From Sinonovacula constricta (Eukaryota > Mollusca > Bivalvia > Cardiida > Solecurtidae): 64,000 nucleotides of DNA. The stretch lies in assembly GCA_007844125.1 (NCBI GenBank), contig CM017563.1, positions 19,745,976-19,809,975 on the forward strand, given 5' to 3'. Both the position numbers and the translations under genes were made by a program. Shown in pieces: positions 36,599 to 46,739 of this stretch (its first letter is position 1; every line of letters begins with the position of its first letter). The notes under the pieces are model-generated. The model searched no databases. It was not told the origin of the DNA and was given only the letters and a program-made list of their open reading frames with translations.

Positions 36599-36914
36599 AT
36601 TTACTTAAACCATAGAATTTTATTGCACCACCTGTATTCAAATGCAGTTACCTGTAGTACCGCCGATTATGTATGCTTTTCGGCATGCATTATTTGTTTA
36701 CGTGAATCGAAAGAAATAAGTATAGAAATTATAGAAATAAGTTTGTTTTTAAGTAAATGTTTGTAAAATGTTGAATGTTTAAACTTTTGAATTATAGTAA
36801 TTCTGCATTTAGTGTAATTGGTAATAAAACTTCAAGAACTGCACCAGAATCAAGCCATTGAAATAGCAGCTGTCAAATGTATTTACCGATGTTTACTGAT
36901 TTCATGACTATAAT
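36599..36914. other. No gene seen
   Basis: AT-rich spacer left of the minus-strand SINE. Confidence 0.5.
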
Positions 36915-37197
36915 TCTTAGGGGATTAGCCGGCATTTTTGCCGATACTGCGCAGCGACATTTCTATCATTATAGCACAGGAGCACTTATGAGGTGCCCAG
37001 GGACTGAACCCGGCCGGTCCATTATACTGACACCAACGCGTCAGGCGTAATGATGTCCCCTTAGACCCGAGCGTTAGAAGGGAATCCACTACTACCAACT
37101 TTAAAGTCTTTGGTATGACTCGGCCGGGGTTCGAACCCATGACCTCCCGATCCGCAAGCCGACGCTCCTCCACCTGACCTATTGCGGCCGGTCTATA
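36915..37197 (-). repeat. tRNA-derived SINE (family S1), near full length
   Basis: Minus strand begins GACCGGCCGCAATAGGTCAG, with a cloverleaf-like head containing the anticodon-loop stretch CTTGCGG and B box GGGTTCGAACCCC. The body follows (AAAGTTGGTAGTAGT, ACGCTCGGG, ACGCCTGACGCG, AAATGTCGCTGCGCAGTATC) and the copy ends near GGCTAATCCCC. Same family as 30,638-30,880 in the opposite orientation. Confidence 0.8.
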
Positions 37198-37269
37198 ATT
37201 CTTAATTGGCTTTACCGATTGACTATACATCAATGAATTATCACTCAACTGTATTTGTTTATTTTGGGT

Positions 37270-37455
37270 TTAACGGCACATTTATGTTATGTTATGTTTG
37301 TTATGTTATGTTTGTTATGTTATGCTATGTTATGCAATGCAATACAATGCAATGCAATGCAATGTCCGTCTGTCTGTATGTACCCGGTATGCATGTATGT
37401 AATGCAATGCATTTGTGTGTGTGTGCGCGCGCGCCCGCGCGTGTGTGTGTACATG
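37270..37455. repeat. Compound microsatellites TTATG / AATGC / GT
   Basis: Successive blocks of TTATGTTATG, AATGCAATGC and GTGTGCGCGC. Open frames here are low complexity. Confidence 0.9.
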
Positions 37456-37756
37456 TATAAATTACTATTTTAACATAATACTAGCAAACATTGCAACTAT
37501 TGCTGATAGCAAATAATTAAAATTGTAAACCTGACAGTTAAAACAATACCAAATGTTACTGGCTTTAGAGTCTAAAACATTAAAATGGTATAGTCAAATA
37601 CAGCCCCGTAAGGCCCATTGCCTGATATATGAAGTAAAAGTAGGCCGTCCTGCACCGGTTCGTTCTAGTATGGTCCGTCCTTGTTCTGGGTGTTTCCCCT
37701 TTCGTCACACCCTTCTCGGGTAGGCTTCTCGGGTTTCTCTTCATTGTTCCGTTCCA

Positions 37757-38235
37757 CGAAAATGAATAACTCAATGTCGGTTAAAGCGCTTTGGTAGAGG
37801 TAAAGTTGACAAGCACTCCGATAAACTGATTCTATTCATGTTTGCTGGATATTTTAACATTTATATGAATAAGGAAGCAACCATCGGGAAGTTAATTTTT
37901 CTGCTGATTGTATTAAGAATACATAACAAAATGGCGACACACCCAGTAGAGAATGAAAACTCGTTTACTTTGGCTACTTTTCTTGAGTTTTTGCTCATTT
38001 TTCTATATGTTATACCGAACTGGTCATATATGTCGTTCATTCCGTCCATATTATTACTTTATGTTGTATACATGTTTTATGGCTGCTCCCACCCTTTTAG
38101 TTTAAATTTCATTTGTTTTGTTGTGGGTTTGTTGTTGTTGTTGTTGTTGTTATTGTTTGTGCGTGTTGTTTCTGTTATTTTGGGGGTGGGGGTGGCGGGG
38201 AATGTTGAAGAAAAAAAAAGAAAAAAGGACAGGAA
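37757..38235 (-). repeat. Composite dispersed repeat, inverted partner of 29.6-29.9 kb
   Basis: The section 37,950-38,235 is the reverse complement of the 29.6-29.87 kb repeat, ending in GGGGAATGTTGAAG with an A-rich stretch and a (GTT)n tract at 38,130. An adjacent direct-orientation match lies at 37,757-37,805. The 133-codon hydrophobic open frame across it is not supported as a gene. Confidence 0.65.
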
Positions 38236-38309
38236 CTGAAACCTAAATTATGGAGTTGTAAATGAGTGTTTTTAGATGACTAAAAGTATGCAGGTCTAGA
38301 TCAACACTC

Positions 38310-38400
38310 ATAGACAGACAAACAAAACTTTTATTTCAACCCAGGTACAAGACAAGTACAGCAAGAACTATACACAAAATGATATAAAAATGTTAGGTTT
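38310..38400 (-). repeat. LINE 3' end fragment
   Basis: Minus strand GTACCTGGGTTGAAATAAAA followed by GTTTTGTTTGTCTG parallels the 3' end of the 54.6-59.7 kb LINE (GTACCTGGGATGAAATAAAG then repeated TTCTG). Confidence 0.6.
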
Positions 38401-38429
38401 AGGAAGACGAAGAGTTGGTGATGGTGGTG

Positions 38430-38483
38430 GTGTTGCGTGTGTGCGTGCGTGCGTTCGTGCGTTTGTGTGTGTGTGTGTGTGTT

Positions 38484-38514
<31 letters not shown>

Positions 38515-38558
38515 CTGTGTGTGTGTGTGTGTGTGTTTGTGTATGTGTGTGTGTGTGA
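38430..38558. repeat. (GT)n microsatellite
   Basis: About 130 bp dominated by GT dinucleotides with a few TTTG interruptions. Confidence 0.95.
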
Positions 38559-39640
38559 GGTCTTATTGTCAGAGAGAGGACGTCCTCAGTCGTCATCATA
38601 TAAAGTATAGCTAAAACCCATATTTTCTCATGAAACGTAATATAAATGTTAATGGAAGGTATGTCCCACTCGCCGTTGGAAACCTAGCAAGTGTGTATGA
38701 GTGTATCGGTTTTTCAATGTTCACCATATTTATGGCCATTTCGGTTTTCACAATTGAAGATGTTGAAGATGCGCATTCAAGTTGTTAACATAAATGGCGA
38801 CCAATGGAGATTGAAATATGTATGAACTTTTGTTTATTTAATGTCCATGTATTGTAGATGTAATTTAATGCAAATCAGTATTTCGTTATCTGCGTTTGAC
38901 GTTGTTGTATATATAAATTTGCCTTTAATTTTAACGTTTATCAGTTTTGCCACACCTTTTAATTCATGGGGATTGTTTGTGGAAGTTTGAGGTGTTGTCC
39001 AGAAAATCAAACTGGCATACTATCAATAAATGTATAGATCTAGATCTACATGTAGTTTTAGAAACTTGCTTTACTGTATATATTTATATTGGGCGTGGGG
39101 CTATTTAACTTTACAAATTGGGTGGAGTATAAATTGATAAATGACCAAGTTGCATTTGCACTTTTTTCGTGTAGGTCTAAAACGCTGAAGCGCTAAGCTG
39201 ACAATATGTTAACAGTAGGAAAACGCTGACACTATAGAACATATAAGAAAAACGCTTACTCGGAGATATGGTCACTCGATGGAAAGGGAATTGGTTAGGT
39301 ATAGCTTTAATCGGTTTAAAAGATATAGTTAATTGAACTTAATGTATTTTATGTGTTTTTATTTGTCAACAATGTGTAAAATATTACATGGGTTTGTGTA
39401 CAAGGTGCTGAGGAAATGGCAATTGAAATTTAATATTCACAGGTCGTGTTGATAAGTGAATGTATTATTTCACTCGGTTTATTAAATATTATTAACTACT
39501 GTTGGTATACTGTGTTGTTGTGATATGAATTAATGATAATAATTGTCCTGTAAGCTAAAAGGAAATATTTTCATTTCGAGTGCATAACAATTCTGACGCC
39601 CAAAGGATATATAGAAATGTATATGACGCGGCGATTTCTT
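38559..39640. other. No gene seen
   Basis: AT-rich. CGCTGACACTATAGAAC and related AAAACGCT-x motifs at 39,180-39,265 resemble the AAAATGCTGA repeats at 44.0-44.5 kb on the other side of the LINE. Confidence 0.45.
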
Positions 39641-39643
39641 TGG

Positions 39644-39740
39644 CTTAATCGTCGATTTAACTCTGTCACTTAATTGTCGTTTAAACTCTGTCACTTAATT
39701 GTCGTTTTAACTCTGTCACTTAAGTGTCGTTATAACACTG
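39644..39740. repeat. 25-bp tandem repeat, left of LINE-2
   Basis: Just under four units containing TTAATTGTCGTTTTAACTCT. The array is interrupted at AACACTG by the LINE and resumes at 43,830. Confidence 0.9.
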
Positions 39741-39997
39741 ACCGTGTGAGACAGCATCGTCGTGAACTCGGCAAACGATTGGCTGAGGCTAGGCAGAATG
39801 GACAGTTTGCGTCGCTTCAGTATGATAAGCTGATAGTGAACAACACGATGTATGGCTACGACGAATGTAAACAAACTGTCTTTGAAATCGGGCCAGCACG
39901 TAGACGACCGACTGCACCTAGGGATAGTGGTAGTGATCCCGCCAACCAGCGAACTGTTAATTCGTCGGCAAATTGTGATGGTAATATCCGGGAATAG
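39741..39997 (+). pseudogene. LINE ORF1 C-terminal remnant
   Basis: About 85 codons in frame from the insertion point: RQHRRELGKRLAEARQNGQF then LQYDKLIVNNTMYGYDE, matching the C-terminal basic helix plus DKL-x-N-x-R/M pattern of the ORF1 at 16.4 kb. Ends at TAG (39,995-39,997), in the same frame as ORF2. Truncated by the insertion event rather than by mutation. Confidence 0.75.
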
Positions 39998-42900
39998 GGG
40001 TCAGGTCAAGGCCCAGTTGAACTCACTGGCTACCAGACGAATCATAATTGGAGTTTTTTAACATGGAACATTGGTGGCTTGCGTAAATATATTGATAATG
40101 GGTCTTTAATCCAGTATCTGTGCAATTTTGATATAATAGGGTTAGTTGAAACTTGGAGTGACAACACTGGCGAATTTGAAAGATTTCTGCCAGGTTTTTC
40201 TCATTATGATAATGTGCGCAAAAGAAATAGCCATGCGCTTAGAAATAGTGGGGGCATTAGTGTCTTTATTCGAAACAATTTGATAATGTCAAACTTTTTT
40301 ATACATATTAGAAAAGACATATTAGATGCTGTGGTTTTATTGATTAAGAGTTCAAAATTTAATGGAATGAAAGATATTATATTGTATATTGCATATGTTT
40401 CCCCAGAAGGATCTAGTATTTATAATAACAGACAAGAGGTTAATGGTATAATATTATTAGAGCAAAATATTTTATCCTTAATATCAGAGTATCCTGATTG
40501 TTATCTGTATTTAGCAGGTGATTTTAATGCAAGAACAAAAACATTTTTAGATTATATACCTTTAGATAATCTGAATTTTGTATATATGTCACAAGTTGAT
40601 TATGCTTGTGATTATTTTGACCTTCCAAGAAATAATCAAGATATAAGTAAATTTAACTCTTTTGGAAAATCGCTTACAGAATTGTGTTGCACACATGACA
40701 TACATATTGTAAATGGCAGGTGTTATGATGATATTGATGGTAATTTCACATGTATAGCAAATGATGGCCAAAGTGTAGTAGATTACCATATTGTATCTTC
40801 ACAATTGTTTGACGTCATTTCTTATTTCAATGTAGAACTACGCACAGAATCTGACCATTTTCCTCTTCTTGCAAGAATGTCTTTTAATGAAGATATTGGT
40901 TCTAAACATATGTTAGATATCACTCAAAATGAAAATGAAACTTTATCCAATATTACATATGAATACTGTACTAAGACTTTTTGGAAAGATAGATATAAGG
41001 ATGCGTTTAAGGCAAAGTTTTGTAATCAGTTGGACCTAAATAGGGAAAGCATAGTAAATGCTATAAATACAAGCATAAATGAAGGTGTGAATAGTATAAT
41101 ACAACTATATAAAACATCTGCATGTCCTCATAGTTTGAAAACAAAAGATAAGCCTCTACAACCGCAATGGTGGGATATGGAATGCACTATTGCCAAAAAC
41201 TTGAAATATTGCTTATTACGCAGATTTCGTCAAACACACAATTTAGACATATTGATAGAATACAAAATAGAAAAGAAAAAGTTTAAAGATCTTTGTACTC
41301 GGAAAAAAATGTTTTTTCAGTTTACAAATAGACAATCTTTGTTAAATGCGCGAAAAGATCCCCAACGGTTCTGGTCACTTATAAAATTTAACAATAAAGC
41401 TCATTCTTTCAAAAACAAGATAAAGGCAGCCGCTTGGTTACGCTATTTTGAATCTTTGTTGTATAAAGACAATCAGGAGATTTTGTCGGTGTTAGATTTA
41501 AGTAATTTTGAAATAAACTCAAACTCAGATGAACTACTAAATAGTCCTATATCGAATGAAGAAATACTTAGATCAATATATAAGCTAAAAGAGGGAAAAG
41601 CTCAGGGCATAGATGGTGTTGGTGCGGAATTTTATAAACATACATGTCTAGAAATAACGCCAATTTTGAATATACTATTTAATAAAATACTCGCTAGTGG
41701 AGAAATTCCTGATTCTTGGTGTCAAAGTATTATTGTTCCTTTGTATAAATCAGGGTCAAGGAACGATCCATCAAACTATAGAGGGATCTCTTTGTTAAAT
41801 GTATTGTATAAAATATTTTCTAGTATTATAACTCATAGATTAGATACATGGGCCGATGAGTATAATGTTATTTCGGAAGCACAAGCGGGTTTTCGAGCGG
41901 GTCACTCAGTCATTGACAACATATTCTCTTTACAGTCTATTATTCAAAAATATATTACAAGATCATATGGTAGAGTGTATGTATTGTATGTCGACTTTCA
42001 AAAAGCGTTTGATTCTCTAGTGCACGTTCGTATGTTTAATTCTCTACTTAAAGCTGGGGCAAATGGGCAAATAATAAAAGTTCTTATTTCTATGTACTCA
42101 AAACTTGAAGCATATATAAAAATCCCACAAACAGGCTTAATAAGTAATAGCAATAACTTTAATCTAAATAAAAACTATAACAGAGCATCTTGCAGAGTAA
42201 GAGATTTAAATAAAAAAAGTACACCGGGAGTCTCTCTAGCAGGCCCTATACATTGTAATATTGGCACTAGACAAGGAGATTTGAGTTCTCCTAAAATCTT
42301 TAGTTTATATATTAACGAGTTAGAGACACATTTGAGAATGCATTGTAATAATGGAATCTTTATAACAAATGATGTACCCGATGTGTTTTGTCTCATGTTT
42401 GCAGACGATGTTGCCTGCTGCGCAGACACTGTTGTTAATCTGCAAAGACAGTTAAACGCTGTATCAGCATTTTGTGAGGAAACTGGCATGACTGTTAATC
42501 TAAATAAGTCGGAAATTATTGTTTTTAGAAATGGTGGTCCGTTACGTAATAATGAATCTTGGACATATAATGGAAAAACAATTAAGGTAACTAATATGTA
42601 TAAGTATTTGGGCTTATTGTTTACTCCAAAATTATCATGGTCACAAACGAAAAAAAAGTTAGTTGCCCAAGCTAGAAAAGCTATTTGTAGTATAAAACTA
42701 TATCAGAAACCTTTCGGCTATTTTAGCCAACATGAAATGTTTAAGCTTTTTGATTCTATGGTAGTTCCAATATTGACTTTTGGATCTGAAATTTGGGGGT
42801 TTAGTTATTCTGAAGAAATTGAAAGGGTGCAAACGGATTTTTGTAGGTACTTCTTAGGTGTTAACACATCAGTGAATAATTCTGTGATTTTAGGCGAGTG

Positions 42901-43603
42901 CGGCCGTCTGCCATTGTGTTCTATATATTTTGTTAAATGCATTAAATACTGGTGTTCTCTTCTGTATATGCCTAATACAAGATATCCAAAAAATTGCTAT
43001 AAAATGTTGTATTCATTAGATTGTTTTGGACGTAGAAATTGGGCTACGTATATCAAAGAGATTTTATTCAGATATGGTCTTGGTTATGCATGGATAACAC
43101 AGGAAGTTGGTAATGTTAACTCATTTGTTAATATTTTTAAACAACGCATAAAAGACTGCTTAAGTCAACAGTGGATATCTGAAATTACAGACTCTACTAG
43201 ATGTGACACACATAAATTGTTCAAATCAAATTTAAACCCAGAGAAGTATATTTCTATAGACTTACCATTCCATCAAAGAAAAGCCTTAGCAAGATTTAGA
43301 TGTTCAAGTCACAAACTTAAAATTGAAATAGGAAGACACCAAGGAATACCACGAGAATTAAGGTTTTGCAATTATTGTTCAGATAATAACAATGTCCAAG
43401 TTTTGGAGGATGAATTTCATGTATTTTTTGTCTGTCCAAAATTTTCTGATTTAAGAGAAAGGTATATTTTTAGCTGGTATAATGGTAGAACCGAAAAGAT
43501 AGATTTTATAAATATTATGAAATCTGAAAATGTAAACAGTATTAAGCAAATTTCATTGTATATTCATAAAATGTTTCAGGTAATAGAAAAAAGTTTTGAA
43601 TAA
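39998..43603 (+). CDS. LINE ORF2: APE endonuclease-reverse transcriptase
   Basis: Open from the codon after the ORF1 TAG to TAA at 43,601-43,603, about 1,201 codons. Endonuclease: LTWNIGGLRKY, LVETWSD (catalytic Glu), AGDFNARTKTF, SVVDYHIVSS and SDHFPLL, over the first 290 residues. Reverse transcriptase: GKAQGIDGVGAEFYK, SNYRGISLLNVLYK, GFRAGHSVIDN, YVDFQKAFDSL, GTRQGDLSSPKIF and the catalytic FADD (about 42,398). Then YKYLGLLFTP, FGSEIWGFSY and GECGRLPL. A C-terminal C-x2-C...H-x4-C motif (CNYC...EFHVFFVC) lies near 43,370-43,435. It would nick target DNA and copy LINE RNA at the nick. No in-frame AUG occurs before about residue 97, inside the endonuclease, so initiation must be unconventional or by readthrough. 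All catalytic boxes look intact. Confidence 0.93.
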   Translation, partial: GSGQGPVELTGYQTNHNWSFLTWNIGGLRKYIDNGSLIQYLCNFDIIGLVETWSDNTGEFERFLPGFSHYDNVRKRNSHALRNSGGISVFIRNNLIMSNFFIHIRKDILDAVVLLIKSSKFNGMKDIILYIAYVSPEGSSIYNNRQEVNGIILLEQNILSLISEYPDCYLYLAGDFNARTKTFLDYIPLDNLNFVYMSQVDYACDYFDLPRNNQDISKFNSFGKSLTELCCTHDIHIVNGRCYDDIDGNFTCIANDGQSVVDYHIVSSQLFDVISYFNVELRTESDHFPLLARMSFNEDIGSKHMLDITQNENETLSNITYEYCTKTFWKDRYKDAFKAKFCNQLDLNRESIVNAINTSINEGVNSIIQLYKTSACPHSLKTKDKPLQPQWWDMECTIAKNLKYCLLRRFRQTHNLDILIEYKIEKKKFKDLCTRKKMFFQFTNRQSLLNARKDPQRFWSLIKFNNKAHSFKNKIKAAAWLRYFESLLYKDNQEILSVLDLSNFEINSNSDELLNSPISNEEILRSIYKLKEGKAQGIDGVGAEFYKHTCLEITPILNILFNKILASGEIPDSWCQSIIVPLYKSGSRNDPSNYRGISLLNVLYKIFSSIITHRLDTWADEYNVISEAQAGFRAGHSVIDNIFSLQSIIQKYITRSYGRVYVLYVDFQKAFDSLVHVRMFNSLLKAGANGQIIKVLISMYSKLEAYIKIPQTGLISNSNNFNLNKNYNRASCRVRDLNKKSTPGVSLAGPIHCNIGTRQGDLSSPKIFSLYINELETHLRMHCNNGIFITNDVPDVFCLMFADDVACCADTVVNLQRQLNAVSAFCEETGMTVNLNKSEIIVFRNGGPLRNNESWTYNGKTIKVTNMYKYLGLLFTPKLSWSQTKKKLVAQARKAICSIKLYQKPFGYFSQHEMFKLFDSMVVPILTFGSEIWGFSYSEEIERVQTDFCRYFLGVNTSVNNSVILGECGRLPLCSIYFVKCIKYWCSLLYMPNTRYPKNCYKMLYSLDCFGRRNWATYIKEILFRYGLGYAWITQEVGNVNSFVNIFKQRIKDCLSQQWISEITDSTRCDTHKLFKSNLNPEKYISIDLPFHQRKALARFRCSSHKLKIEIGRHQGIPRELRFCNYCSDNNNVQVLEDEFHVFFVCPKFSDLRERYIFSWYNGRTEKIDFINIMKSENVNSIKQISLYIHKMFQVIEKSFE

Positions 43604-43829
43604 CAGTGTTTTATATGCTGTGATCTACTCTGCTTGAGACAAATTCAAAAATCACATCAGACGTTTAAATTTGTGTGTCAATATATCAAATTGACAATGG
43701 TATATCTATCTGTATTTATGGATATAGACAACTTGTTATAGAATTGCAACTCATGAATTTTATATTTTCACATGTTTATTTGTATTTTGGGCCGGAGGCC
43801 TCTATACGAGAAATAAACTTTCTGTATTC

Positions 43830-43913
43830 TGTCAATTAATCGTCGTTTTAACTCTGTCACCTAATTGTCGTTTTAACACTGTCACTTAATTGTCGTCTTA
43901 ACTCTGTCACACC
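43830..43913. repeat. 25-bp tandem repeat, right of LINE-2
   Basis: Three units with TAATTGTCGTTTTAACACTG, continuing the array interrupted at 39,740. Confidence 0.9.
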
Positions 43914-44540
43914 AAACGAAGACAGGCAGAAAACAATATGTATGTATATAATTCTTGAAAAAACACTGATCTGAGCACTCTTTCATGACTCAAGCTTAGC
44001 TTACTTATTTAAATATTTAACAACATTGCCAGTGCTTGCAAACGTTGTAATCATACAACAAGTCGAGAAAACGCTGATGCGGGATTTTCGTGTCGTTATT
44101 TTCGATTTAAACCTTATTTTCTGGTCTTAAAATTCCAGTACGTATATAACAATATATTATTTAAGAAATCATTTATCCTCACATGTTGTTTTTTTCTATG
44201 CTAAGCTATTACAATAATGACCTGAACTACCTACCGATTGCTTAAAAATGCTGAAACCATAGGATATCTGGGGAAAATGCTGAATACATAGGATACCTGA
44301 GGAAAATGCTGACAATATGAAACAGATAGGGAAAACTTGGACGCGCATCTTTAATGCGATGTTTTAAAAATTGCAAGAATGAGTTAAGAAAATATTATTT
44401 AAGAAATCACTGATTTTCGTATGTTTTTTTTTCTTTCGTGACTACAACTATACTAGCCTATTACAAAATTCCCTCTGCTTAAAGATGCTGAAAATATAGG
44501 ATATGTAGGGAAAAGATGACGCCAGGGTTTTTCTTTTCCG
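43914..44540. repeat. Degenerate short repeats around AAAATGCTGA
   Basis: GGAAAATGCTGAATACATAG and GGAAAATGCTGACAATATGA-type units of about 30 bp recur at 44,245-44,335 and again near 44,485; AAAACGCTGATGCGGG at 44,070. Similar motifs precede LINE-2 at 39.2 kb, so LINE and 25-bp array may sit in one larger old repeat. Confidence 0.55.
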
Positions 44541-46389
44541 TCGTTATATTCGACTTAAGGACTCATTTCCTACTCCAACATGGCAAGAAATCTTATTTGA
44601 GCAATCCGTTAACAAAACAATGAAATATGATATGTAGAGGAAGCATAGGGGTGATTTAGTGATTCTTTCTTGCTCATCATTAACAAGAAAAGCCATTGAT
44701 GCGAAGCATCACAGGCGACATAAACACCGGAACAGGTAAAAACGTTAAAGCAATATGGGAGCAAGTAAGAAGACATTTTAAAATTATTATAAGGTATAGA
44801 GATGTCAACGAATACCTTTTTTTTCTATCTGGACACTCGTACGGCTGCATTTACATGATTATGACGATATAACATGATAAGTGCCTTCGTTTGATTACAT
44901 TGTATTGTCGTTATAATAAAATTCAACTTGTAAATCAAAACCGGGAAGTAAGGTTTCACATGTGTATGAATTGTGTAGATGAATACGTGGGAGAAATACC
45001 GCGAAAACAGTCAGGTGAAAAATAACACACAGCGTCAAAGGTCAGAGATGTCGTGCGACTAAATCGAAACTCTGTTGCACAATTACAAACTATAGATAGT
45101 TTTCCATATGTTAACTGATGGCTGTTACTTGCGCAAATAAAATAAAATTGAACTGAAAATAAATAATGTTTCATATTTAAATTGTGGAATTAGAGAAGAT
45201 AATTAGCAAAAAACAACAACAACAAAAACGTTAGTACAGGCATACACAAATCCAATTTTCGAAATTCCACGTTATCGCGCTAACGAGTAAGACAATTTAC
45301 TGAAGAACTATGATTGAAATTATAGTCTGTTTGATTAATTTCGTTTCGTGTTGGCCCAGAACCCCCCCCCCCCCCACCCCCCCCCCCCCACCCCTCTTGA
45401 CCAAGAAACTTTATACATGTTATAAATACTTTTTCCTGTGTTGGGCGTTTACAAATGTATTATCGGCGCCGTTTGACCTATCAAGTGTCGGTGTGCCGTT
45501 ACACACCCCCACCCCACCCCACCCCAAAAACAAACAACAACAAAAAAAAACACAAAAAAAACAACAACAAATGTATTAATGATCATCCAAATCGAATAAG
45601 ATCAGAAAACTTTACTGGTCTAGGATTAAAATGTTGAATCCTCCGAAACCAATTCCATAATCTTAACCTATTTCCAAAGAACATTTCATGCATATTGCAA
45701 GCGGTTTTTGGCTATGTACTGCTTCGTTGCTGACAGATAATCTCACTTTGTTTACATGCAGTCCAGTCTGAACATCGAAGGTCATATCATATTCCTAGCG
45801 GTTTACGTAAGTATGACTATTTAAGGGCGTACCGTGAGTCCATGTACACTTACGTTCAGGGTTTATACTTTTTAATGATAAAAAGAAATAAACCAAAATC
45901 ATTCTTGTTTGCCATGCTTGTGTGAAAGTTACAGGCACACAAAAATAAACATAAAAACACATAATAATAATAATAAAAAAGAACGTCAATTAGGAGCAGT
46001 ATTTATCTGGTTAATGATGGGGTGGTTACACAAATACCGACCGGAAGTAGAACCTGTGACATAGACTTTTTCTCTTTAATAACAGCCTGATATGTTTTGG
46101 CATCAATATTTTCTATTTTGAACATATTTTCAATCTTCTCAAGCAAAAGTCTTGAACACATGTGCACAGTAATGGACTGACCCAAGTTGACCAGAAGTAC
46201 ATATTTCACTGAAATATGGGTGCTACCGACAGGTAATATAACGGGTTGTGCAGTCTATGAAGCAGAACCTTCTTACAGATTGCAAAAGTTTATGCATTTT
46301 CAGGTCTTTCTGAATAGCTCTTCTCACTTGTGTGCGGTAATGGGGGTCTGTCGTGACTTTTTGCAATTTACTATAGAAAAGAGAACACA
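44541..46389. other. No gene recognised
   Basis: AT-rich. Contains C-runs at 45,361-45,393, a CCCCACCCCACCCCACCCC stretch at 45,508-45,527 and an ATA-repeat at 45,962-45,975. A 68-codon minus frame at 46,209-46,003 is unsupported. Confidence 0.45.
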
Positions 46390-46397
46390 CTTTTTAG

Positions 46398-46700
46398 GTG
46401 TGTCTAACCTTCTTCCACTACTATTTCTACCACTACTACTTCCATTACTGCTGCCTCTACTTCTATTTCAACAACAACTACTACCTCTACAATTATAACT
46501 CTTCTTCTACTATTAATACTTCCACAAGCACTTCTACATTTTTCTTCTGCTACTACTTCAACCACTACTACTACTGCTACTAAGACTACTACTACTATTA
46601 CTACCGCTTCAATTACTAGTACAATTACTACTACCAATATTACTACAACCACACCCACTTCCATTAGTACTTGCACCTGCACATACTTACTTATTACTTT
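46398..46700. repeat. Degenerate (ACT)n/(TTC)n trinucleotide region
   Basis: CACTACTATTTCTACCACTA-type sequence for 300 bp; trinucleotide periodicity produces a 110-codon valine-rich minus frame that is not a gene. Confidence 0.9.
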
Positions 46701-46739
46701 TTCTACAATTAACTGTTTGACATTGACTATAATCATTAA

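Larger units (their letters stand above)
39741..43829 (+). mobile_element. 5'-truncated LINE with intact ORF2 (LINE-2 of window)
   Basis: Begins abruptly inside the ORF1 C-terminus, continues through an unbroken ORF2 and a 3' UTR of about 230 bp containing the hairpin GGGCCGGAGGCC, and ends AAATAAACTTTCTGTATTCT. Both sides are the same 25-bp tandem repeat, so the element sits within that array. Lack of internal stops in over 3.6 kb contrasts with every other LINE in the window and points to recent insertion. The 5' truncation means it is probably not itself mobile. Confidence 0.9.

Noticed and set aside
37838..38239. 133-codon hydrophobic plus-strand frame
   Set aside because: It lies over a dispersed repeat that also occurs inverted at 29.6-29.9 kb, and includes a (GTT)n leucine run.
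40589..40789. Minus-strand open frames inside the intact LINE ORF2 (also 42,175-42,489)
   Set aside because: Shadows of the plus-strand ORF2.
46003..46209. 68-codon minus-strand frame
   Set aside because: Balanced composition but no domain, no splice context and no paralogue in the window.
46404..46736. Valine-rich 110-codon minus-strand frame
   Set aside because: Produced by a degenerate (ACT)n trinucleotide tract.
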